Assembly (NCBI GenBank): GCA_030594665.1
Contig: JAUVET010000026.1
Location: forward strand, 1-10,831
Source: Methanosarcinaceae archaeon
Lineage (GTDB): Archaea > Halobacteriota > Methanosarcinia > Methanosarcinales > Methanosarcinaceae
Direction of reading: 5' to 3'
DNA length: 10,831 nt
Shown: in pieces, positions 5,972 through 10,831 of the stretch
How the letters are laid out: each line of letters begins with the position of its first letter
Position numbering within the stretch: the stretch's first letter is position 1
The notes under the pieces: generated by a model
What the model saw: the letters and a program-made list of their open reading frames with translations, nothing else
What the model was told of the DNA's origin: nothing
Databases searched by the model: none
Position numbers and translations under genes: made by a program

Positions 5972-6946
5972 TTATCCCCTTGTATAGATGCATAGGCCAG
6001 CCAGCACATCTTCGCGTGTACCATCCGGACCTTCAACAACAAGCGCACCATCGTCTGTCATTCCAACAGCTTTGCCTTCGAGAATTTTATGGGGTGTTGT
6101 TACACTGACCTGCTTACCGATGGTGTCGGATAGGGATATCCATTCATTGAGGATACCTGAAAACGGTTGTGTCCTGAATCGAATGTATTCCTGCTCAAGT
6201 TCAAAGAGTATATCCTGTATAAATGAAATGCGGTCAATTGGTCTCCCAAGTTCTGATAACAGCGTGGTTGCAACATCCCTGACATCATCGCTAAACTCAT
6301 CCATATCTACATTTGCATTGATACCAATACCAACCACAATGTAGTCCACCAGTTCCACCTCTGCATTTACTTCCGTTAAGATGCCGCATACTTTTTTGCT
6401 GTTGACCAGTATATCGTTTGGCCATTTGATACGTGCATCCATGCCAAGTTTTCGCATGGCTTTTGAGATGGCGATTCCTGCAACCAGTGTCAATCTTGAT
6501 GCATGTGCAAGTGAGATCGTTGGTTTAAGGATAACAGACATCCATATCCCGCCACGGGGTGAGAGCCACTCACGCCCAAGCCGACCGCGTCCGCCTTTTT
6601 GCACCTCGGCGATCACAATTGTACCATCTTCAGCGTCGTGTGCCAGTTCTTTTGCTGTAATGTTGGTAGATGTTAATTCATCAAAGTGATGTATTTTCTG
6701 TCCGATGAGGGTTGTTCTGAGTCCCATTCGAATTGCATCGGGGTAAAGCAGATCAGGCACGGATGTTAATGTGTAACCGATCTTTGGGGACGATTCTATC
6801 CCGTAGCCCTCTTTCATAAGGGATTTTATGTATTTCCAGACCATTGTCCTGGATATCCCAAGTTGGTTTCCCAGTTTTTCGCCGGATACAGCTTTTCCTT
6901 CTGATCCTTTAAGGATCTTGATAATTTCCAATTTTTTGTTGCTCAT
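5972..6946 (-). CDS. birA: Biotin--[acetyl-CoA/pyruvate carboxylase] ligase, bifunctional type
   Basis: This 324-residue biotin protein ligase forms biotinyl-AMP and transfers biotin to a carrier lysine; in methanogens the expected target is the PycB subunit of pyruvate carboxylase. An N-terminal winged helix-turn-helix (about 5-60, VSGEKLGNQLGISRTMVWKYI) shows the two-domain class that can also act as a biotin-responsive repressor. The catalytic domain (about 80-270) contains the nucleotide/biotin loop GRGRLGR (119-125), KWPNDI (174-179) and the lysine region KKVCGIL (184-190). A C-terminal SH3-like cap covers about 275-324. The ATG at 6946 follows GGTGGG on the minus strand. It has a divergent neighbour, the MC1 gene, and a downstream S-layer-domain gene with essentially no gap. 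Whether the HTH regulates this promoter cannot be told from sequence. Confidence 0.95.
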   Translation of the reverse strand: MSNKKLEIIKILKGSEGKAVSGEKLGNQLGISRTMVWKYIKSLMKEGYGIESSPKIGYTLTSVPDLLYPDAIRMGLRTTLIGQKIHHFDELTSTNITAKELAHDAEDGTIVIAEVQKGGRGRLGREWLSPRGGIWMSVILKPTISLAHASRLTLVAGIAISKAMRKLGMDARIKWPNDILVNSKKVCGILTEVNAEVELVDYIVVGIGINANVDMDEFSDDVRDVATTLLSELGRPIDRISFIQDILFELEQEYIRFRTQPFSGILNEWISLSDTIGKQVSVTTPHKILEGKAVGMTDDGALVVEGPDGTREDVLAGLCIYTRG

Positions 6947-7040
6947 GAATACCCACCATAACGGTTAATATGTATGGCTTCTGATTTGAAGGTTATTGTA
7001 GATGTTTATTGTAAACAACAAAAAAGTTTTAATACCTGAG

Positions 7041-7049
7041 CTTATAAAA
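7041..7049 (-). promoter_or_regulatory. Putative TATA box for birA
   Basis: On the minus strand this reads TTTTATAAG, a good archaeal TATA box. A start site about 22-25 bases downstream (near 7018) would leave a leader of about 70 bases before the birA ATG at 6946. No clear palindromic BirA operator was recognised beside it. Confidence 0.5.
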
Positions 7050-7143
7050 CATTGCCAAAATCACAGATCTGCACTAAGTAAATTGCAGGGCTAACAGGAA
7101 ATTCGTTGAAATTTGATACAAATCCGAATCAAAAGGCAACATT

Positions 7144-7165
7144 AAAAGAAAACATATATATATTT
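7144..7165 (+). promoter_or_regulatory. Putative BRE/TATA promoter for MC1 gene
   Basis: A purine-rich stretch AAAAGAAAA (7144-7152) of BRE type is followed by CATATATATATTT (7153-7165). A start about 25 bases downstream, near 7190, gives a leader of about 25 bases that includes the ribosome site at 7205. The box is strong, in keeping with an abundant chromosomal protein. Confidence 0.6.
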
Positions 7166-7204
7166 GGAATGCTAAAATAAGAGATAGTAACAAATATAGG
7201 TTGC

Positions 7205-7211
7205 GAGGTGA
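7205..7211 (+). promoter_or_regulatory. Ribosome binding site of MC1 gene
   Basis: GAGGTGA lies 4 bases before the ATG at 7216, an excellent match to the archaeal anti-Shine-Dalgarno. It decides in favour of this ATG over an in-frame TTG at 7201, which would lie upstream of the site. Confidence 0.85.
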
Positions 7212-7215
7212 CATT

Positions 7216-7506
7216 ATGTCTGAAACAAGAAATTTTGTATTAAGAGATCAGAAAGGAAATGAACACGGTGTATTCACTGGTAAACAACCAAGACAAGCAG
7301 CTCTTAAGGTCGCAAACAGACAAAAAGCTACAAAGTCTAAACCCACAGTCATCAGACTCAGGGAGCGTGGAACCAAGAAAGTTCATGTTTTTAATGGATG
7401 GAAGGAAATAGTCAATGCACCTAAAAACAAGCCGGCATGGATGCCTGATAAGATCAGCAAGCCATACGTGAAGAAAGTCGGTATTGAAAAACTTGATAAA
7501 GTTTGA
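7216..7506 (+). CDS. Chromosomal protein MC1 (non-histone, DNA-bending)
   Basis: This 96-residue basic protein is the MC1 architectural protein of Methanosarcinales (also found in haloarchaea), which binds DNA as a monomer and bends it sharply, compacting the chromosome. The fit to the family is very close: the opening SETRNFVLRD, GVFTGKQPRQAALK (18-31), IRLRERGTKKVHVF (46-59) and the PAWMPDKISKP segment (73-83). W62 and W75 correspond to the two tryptophans known in Methanosarcina MC1 (61 and 74 without Met). The start is fixed by GAGGTGA four bases upstream; length is normal. It is transcribed alone: it has its own promoter, is divergent from birA, and has a terminator hairpin 22 bases after the stop. 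Confidence 0.97.
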   Translation: MSETRNFVLRDQKGNEHGVFTGKQPRQAALKVANRQKATKSKPTVIRLRERGTKKVHVFNGWKEIVNAPKNKPAWMPDKISKPYVKKVGIEKLDKV

Positions 7507-7528
7507 TTTTTTATTTCTCGACCTTAGA

Positions 7529-7570
7529 TGACCCATTATAATATGCATTATATGGGTCAACTCCTTTTTT
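7529..7570 (+). terminator. Hairpin plus T-run terminator after MC1
   Basis: Positions 7529-7559 form a hairpin: TGACCCAT and ATAAT on the left pair with ATTAT and ATGGGTCA on the right, with one bulged T and a 4-base loop ATGC, giving a 13-bp stem. It is followed by CTCC and six T (7565-7570). A second short T-run lies just after the stop (7508-7513). This bacterial-looking arrangement is well placed to end the MC1 transcript. Confidence 0.7.
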
Positions 7571-7572
7571 GA

Positions 7573-7629
7573 TAGTATATATTTTATAAATATATAGTTC
7601 GAGTTAGATCGACCGGAAGGAGATTTCTC
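7573..7629 (-). repeat. Dispersed AT-rich repeat, copy C (inverted)
   Basis: Read on the minus strand, this is the same element as copy A at 134-192: GAGAAATCTCC, then TTCCGGTCGAT, an ACTCGAAC core and an AT-rich tail ending AAAATATATACTA. With the flanking base it makes GGAGA-AA-TCTCC, a nearly perfect small palindrome. It begins three bases after the T-run of the MC1 terminator and lies just upstream of the argB promoter. It carries no gene. Its position suggests insertion between transcription units without harm to either. Confidence 0.85.
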
Positions 7630-7682
7630 CCGTGTTTGCTTATTGATATTTTTCATTGTTCGATGATCTGTTGGGCATTGAT

Positions 7683-7690
7683 CTTATACA
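7683..7690 (+). promoter_or_regulatory. Putative TATA box for argB
   Basis: CTTATACA lies 31 bases before the ATG at 7721. A start site about 25 bases downstream (near 7710-7715) would give a nearly leaderless transcript, which agrees with the lack of a Shine-Dalgarno before either candidate argB start. No arginine-responsive operator was recognised. Confidence 0.45.
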
Positions 7691-7720
7691 GGTGCTCAAT
7701 ACAAAAGTTTAAACGCTAAG

Positions 7721-8629
7721 ATGCCAAAATATAGACCCATGTCACTTAAAAGAGAAAATTTATTGATCGAAGCCCTGCCGTATATCAGGGAGTTCCATGA
7801 TTCCATTATGGTAATAAAAGTCGGGGGACATGCAATGGTCGACCCTAAGATTATGGATGAGATCATACAGGATATTGTTCTTCTGCGCTTTGTTGGAATA
7901 CATCCTGTTCTCGTACACGGTGGCGGTCCTGAAATAACCGAGAAGATGCAGCGTATGGGCAAGAAGCCTGAATTTGTCGGAGGGCTTCGAATTACCGATG
8001 ATGAGACACTTGAGATCGCACGTATGGTTCTGGTTGGCAATATCAACACAAGGATCGTTTCGCTTATCGGGCAGCATGGTGGAAAGGGAATTGGTCTTTC
8101 CGGAAAGGATGGAAAGATGATTCTTGCCAAAAAGAAGCCTGCCCAACGTGTTGTGATCGAAGGGGTGGAGCAGCATGTTGATATTGGATGGGTCGGAGAG
8201 ACTGAGATCATCAATCCCGATATCATCAATATTGTTACCAGGGAGGGCTACATCCCTGTGATATCCCCGATAGCAATGGATGCGGCTGGAAATGCATTGA
8301 ACATTAATGCAGATACTGTGGCAGGCGACATTGCAGCAGCACTTGATGCCAAAAAATTGATACTTATGACTGATGTGCCAGGTCTTTTGAGAGATATAAA
8401 GGATGAATCAACACGCATATCAAGAGTCACGGTCGAAGATGTGGAGACCCTGATCGACGAGGGTGTGATATCCGGCGGAATGACCCCAAAGATGCGAAGT
8501 GCGGCAGCAGCCACTGTCAGCGGAGTTGAACGGGTGCATATAATCGATGGCAGTGTATCACATTCAATATTGCTTGAATTGTTCACGGATGCCGGAATAG
8601 GGACAATGGTCTACAATGATGGGGATTGA
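7721..8629 (+). CDS. argB: Acetylglutamate kinase
   Basis: This 302-residue N-acetyl-L-glutamate kinase uses ATP to phosphorylate N-acetylglutamate, the second step of arginine biosynthesis in the cytoplasm. Amino acid kinase fold signatures are visible: KVGGHAM (33-39), HGGGPEI (66-72), GGLRITDD (87-94), NALNINAD (191-198), LMTDVPGLL (215-223) and GGMTPKM (252-258) with K257 as the expected catalytic lysine. KVGGHAM has H where many relatives have N; this is tolerated in the family. The ATG at 7721 is the first after the likely TATA box; an in-frame ATG at 7739 (MSLKREN) matches where I recall methanosarcinal homologues beginning and is a real alternative. Neither has a ribosome site. It stands alone, not in an arg operon. 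Confidence 0.95.
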   Translation: MPKYRPMSLKRENLLIEALPYIREFHDSIMVIKVGGHAMVDPKIMDEIIQDIVLLRFVGIHPVLVHGGGPEITEKMQRMGKKPEFVGGLRITDDETLEIARMVLVGNINTRIVSLIGQHGGKGIGLSGKDGKMILAKKKPAQRVVIEGVEQHVDIGWVGETEIINPDIINIVTREGYIPVISPIAMDAAGNALNINADTVAGDIAAALDAKKLILMTDVPGLLRDIKDESTRISRVTVEDVETLIDEGVISGGMTPKMRSAAAATVSGVERVHIIDGSVSHSILLELFTDAGIGTMVYNDGD

Positions 8630-8638
8630 AGTGTGAGT

Positions 8639-8751
8639 TTCGATAGAAGATTTCGATAGAAGATTTCGATAGAAGTCTTCGATAGAAGTCTTCGATAGAT
8701 GATTTCGATAGAAGTCTTCGATAGAAATCTTCGATAGAAATCTTCGATAAA
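8639..8751 (+). repeat. 13-bp tandem repeat, about nine units
   Basis: Nine units of TTCGATAGAAGWY type (W is A or T, Y is C or T) run head to tail with an exact 13-base period; the CGATAG core recurs at 8641, 8654, 8667, 8680, 8693, 8706, 8719, 8732 and 8745, the last decaying to CGATAAAAAAG. Several units read CTTCGATAGAAG, so each can fold as a CTTC/GAAG stem with a GATA loop, and neighbours can also pair as GAAG-T-CTTC. It starts 9 bases after the argB stop. There are no spacers, so it is not a CRISPR array. It is a microsatellite-like array with hairpin-prone units, possibly also acting in transcript termination. Confidence 0.92.
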
Positions 8752-8797
8752 AAAGTACTGTTCTGATATTCAGTGATTTCAATGAATATGGTATGAT

Positions 8798-8874
8798 TTT
8801 TCACCGCAGAGGACGCTGAGTACGCAGAGAATATACACGCAACTCTGCGCTCTCCGCGTCCTCTGCGGTGAAAA
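8798..8874. repeat. 77-bp imperfect palindrome (CACCGCAGAGGACGC type)
   Basis: The left arm 8798-8829 and right arm 8843-8874 are each 32 bases and inverted copies of each other with three mismatches. The outer 19 bases of each arm, containing CACCGCAGAGGACGC, pair perfectly, and the loop is 13 bases (8830-8842). It is much richer in GC than its surroundings. Short palindromic CACCGCAGAGGACGC-like repeats recur in many environmental bacterial and archaeal genomes, as far as I recall, and behave as non-coding mobile-like palindromes. As RNA it would form a very stable hairpin on either strand, so it could end both convergent transcripts (argB and the radical SAM gene). Confidence 0.9.
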
Positions 8875-8904
8875 TGATAATCTTCTTCTTCTATCCAGTC
8901 CGAT

Positions 8905-9945
8905 CTAATCCATGATCGCTGAACCGTATGTGAGATCATCCAGTTCAAGAACTTTTTTCCACAATTCCACGCAGTCGCATGTGAGTTCATCAAAGACACC
9001 GATGTCCTGTGTGATCGAGAATTTGCGTATCGCGTCTGCAACATCATGGCTGCATTGTTTGCAGTTGTGTGGTCCGCGTTTTGAGCCTGCACCTACGGGG
9101 TCTGACATGATTGGCATATCAGGATGTGCAGTTTTTGCTTTTTTGATGATCTCTACGATACTCCAGAGCCAGGGCGGGCGGTACTGTCCCTTTTGCCACA
9201 GTGATTCGACAAATGTGCCGCGCTGGACATTGCAGAGGTTGATGGATATGGTGTCGGAGTATTGCACCACATCGTCTACGGATCGGATGATGTCATCCAT
9301 TGCTTCTCCTTCTGAGAGGAATGGGGGTTTTAGCATGAGGTATGTTTTTGTGGTTACACCGTGTTTTTTGGCAGTTTCAGATGCGCGGACAAAATCAACG
9401 AATGTAAAGCCTTTATTAATGGAATCCTTGCGGATCATGTCGGAACTTGTTTCAAGTCCGACAGCGATCTCGAATTTCGTGTCACCCATTATTTTGACGC
9501 ACTCATCCATGACCTTATCGGTCACAAATTCGGGGCGTGTTTCGGCAAGCACTTTTAGGATGCGCTTATCGTCTGCAAGCCGACGCAGGATACTTTGCCG
9601 GACCTGCGGCGTTATCTCGCGCTCATCAAAAAAGCTGCCTGATGTGAAGATCTTGAGCATGAACCTGTCCATGTCGCCCGCTCGCTGAAGCGCCCTGTCG
9701 AGTTGTGTTTCAAGGTCGTCAGGAGATGGCGATTCTATGGCGCTGTCGTAGACGAAACCGCACATGGTGCAGCCGCCGACTTTGCCCCATCTGCAGCCGG
9801 ATGTTTTGAAGATGACGGTGAGTGTTTTGATCTCCTGCCCGTCGAGCAGGTCTACACCTGTCCATACTGCTGATGGCCTATCAAGCGCCGAGGGTTTGAT
9901 ACGCTGGCGTGCCCGGATATCTGCTACTGCTTTGTTGAGTGTCAT
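8905..9945 (-). CDS. Archaeosine biosynthesis radical SAM protein (RaSEA family)
   Basis: This protein of about 346 residues is a radical SAM enzyme of the RaSEA/TIGR01210 type. In archaea RaSEA works with ArcS: ArcS attaches lysine to preQ0 at tRNA position 15, and RaSEA cleaves the adduct to give archaeosine. The cluster-binding motif is C-x7-C-x2-C in CRWGKVGGCTMC (residues 61, 69, 72 counted from the TTG at 9975), an atypical spacing shared by this family. The core continues with FTSGSFFDE, AETRPEF and VGLETSSD, as in Elp3-like radical SAM proteins. C-terminal cysteines CKQC (305-308) and CDC (333-335) may bind metal. I chose the ATG at 9945, 16 bases after the guaA stop; a TTG at 9975 would overlap guaA by 14 bases. 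It is probably co-transcribed with guaA. Partner ArcS is not in the window. Confidence 0.87.
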   Translation of the reverse strand: MTLNKAVADIRARQRIKPSALDRPSAVWTGVDLLDGQEIKTLTVIFKTSGCRWGKVGGCTMCGFVYDSAIESPSPDDLETQLDRALQRAGDMDRFMLKIFTSGSFFDEREITPQVRQSILRRLADDKRILKVLAETRPEFVTDKVMDECVKIMGDTKFEIAVGLETSSDMIRKDSINKGFTFVDFVRASETAKKHGVTTKTYLMLKPPFLSEGEAMDDIIRSVDDVVQYSDTISINLCNVQRGTFVESLWQKGQYRPPWLWSIVEIIKKAKTAHPDMPIMSDPVGAGSKRGPHNCKQCSHDVADAIRKFSITQDIGVFDELTCDCVELWKKVLELDDLTYGSAIMD

Positions 9946-9961
9946 TTGCCTGTGCTCAAAC

Positions 9962-10831
9962 TCATTCGAATTCAATGGTCGCAGGCGGCTTTGGTGTTAT
10001 GTCATAGACAACTCTTGCAACCGATGGTATTTCGCTTGTGATGCGTGATTCGATCTGGCGAAGTGCATACCATGGAAGTTCCAGTGCCTCGGCAGTCATG
10101 CCGTCCCTTGAACCGACAGCGCGAATGGCAATGATCCAGCCGTGTATCCTCTGGTCACCTTTGACACCTGTGCCTTTCCCGAGTATTGCGGCAAAGGTCT
10201 GCCACGGCTGGAATTTTTCAAGCAGTTCTTCTTCTACGATCGCATTTGCCGCACGAACAACCTCTACCTTTTCTTCAGTGACCTCGCCAATGATGCGGAC
10301 TGATAGACCCGGACCCGGGAACGGCATGCGCTCGCTTATCTCATGGGGCAGGTCGAGTGCCCGCGCAACTTCACGAACTTCGTCTTTGTACAGGTCATCG
10401 ATCGGCTCGACAATTGCCTTAAAGTCAATTTTTGAGGGCAAACCACCAACGTTGTGATGTGATTTAATCCCGCCTTCGGATTCGATCCTGTCAGGATATA
10501 TGGTGCCCTGGATCAGGTATTCGGCTTCAAGTTCCCGTGCTTCCTTTTCGAAGGCGCGTATGAATGCCTCACCCACAGCCTTGCGCTTCTCTTCGGGGTC
10601 TTCAAGCCCTTTCAAGGCTGCAAGGAACTGTTCTTTTGCATCGACTACCTGAAGGTTCATGTCCGAGAAGATCTCCTTTATGCGTTCGGTCTCGCCTTTT
10701 CTCATCAGGCCTGTGTCAATGTATATGGGTGTCAATTTATCGCCGATCGCACGGTTTGCGAGTACTGCGCAGACTGAGCTGTCAACCCCGCCTGAAAGTG
10801 CGATTATTGTCTTTCCTTTAGCTTCTTTTTT
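9962..10831 (-). CDS. guaA: GMP synthase subunit B (ATP pyrophosphatase), partial
   Basis: The gene continues past the right edge; 289 residues are visible and only a short N-terminus (perhaps 15-20 residues) is missing compared with relatives of about 305. It is the ATP-pyrophosphatase subunit of the split archaeal GMP synthetase: it adenylates XMP and aminates it using ammonia from a separate glutaminase subunit. The PP-loop ALSGGVDSS lies at 10775-10801, followed by [40 protein letters not shown] and the terminal [11 protein letters not shown]. No glutaminase domain is fused and none is in the window. The reading frame is open to the last base. The radical SAM gene follows closely on the same strand. 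Confidence 0.95.
   Translation of the reverse strand, partial: KKEAKGKTIIALSGGVDSSVCAVLANRAIGDKLTPIYIDTGLMRKGETERIKEIFSDMNLQVVDAKEQFLAALKGLEDPEEKRKAVGEAFIRAFEKEARELEAEYLIQGTIYPDRIESEGGIKSHHNVGGLPSKIDFKAIVEPIDDLYKDEVREVARALDLPHEISERMPFPGPGLSVRIIGEVTEEKVEVVRAANAIVEEELLEKFQPWQTFAAILGKGTGVKGDQRIHGWIIAIRAVGSRDGMTAEALELPWYALRQIESRITSEIPSVARVVYDITPKPPATIEFE

Noticed and set aside
7201..7215. TTG at 7201 as the MC1 start
   Set aside because: It would lie upstream of the strong GAGGTGA ribosome site, and MC1 proteins begin at the ATG at 7216.
8639..8751. Possible CRISPR array
   Set aside because: Units are 13 bases with no spacers between them, and no cas gene is present.
8583..9092. Minus-strand open frame of 169 codons through the convergent gap
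   Set aside because: Its middle is just the translation of the palindrome and the 13-bp array, and its start lies inside the radical SAM gene in another frame. This is a common false gene over such repeats.

Overview
The window looks like a chromosomal segment of a methanogenic archaeon of the order Methanosarcinales, most likely Methanosarcinaceae. Three genes point there: an MC1-type chromosomal protein almost identical in layout to Methanosarcina MC1, a protein with a methanosarcinal S-layer (DUF1608-type) domain, and a free-standing GMP synthetase subunit B. An archaeal MCM, DUF424 and an archaeosine-pathway radical SAM enzyme confirm Archaea. Genes have moderate GC and intergenic DNA is very AT-rich. 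I cannot name the species. Layout, left to right. Positions 1-610 hold no gene I can support, only short repeats. A rightward cluster follows: mcm helicase (611-2704), DUF424 (2719-3009), then a translationally coupled pair of cytoplasmic coiled-coil proteins (3126-4313 and 4310-5227). The first of the pair ends in 29 tandem hexapeptides encoded by an 18-bp minisatellite. A leftward pair meets it: a small secreted, membrane-anchored S-layer-domain protein (5369-5956) directly behind birA biotin ligase (5972-6946). birA is divergent from the MC1 gene (7216-7506), which ends at a clear hairpin terminator. argB for arginine biosynthesis (7721-8629) runs rightward. It converges on a leftward pair that enters from beyond the right edge: guaA subunit B (9962-10831, truncated by the window) and the archaeosine radical SAM enzyme (8905-9945). 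Most genes are ordinary housekeeping functions: replication (mcm), chromatin (MC1), biotinylation (birA), arginine (argB), GMP (guaAb) and tRNA modification. The unusual material is repetitive. It comprises the coding minisatellite with an internal 180-bp-offset duplication, an AT-rich element of about 57 bp present as a diverged tandem pair at 134-254 and as an inverted copy at 7573-7629, nine 13-bp hairpin-forming tandem repeats at 8639-8751, and a 77-bp imperfect palindrome at 8798-8874. The last two share one convergent gap. I see no CRISPR array, tRNA, rRNA, transposase or phage gene. I see no convincing new multi-gene system; the best candidate for new biology is the coiled-coil pair with its expanding acidic tail.
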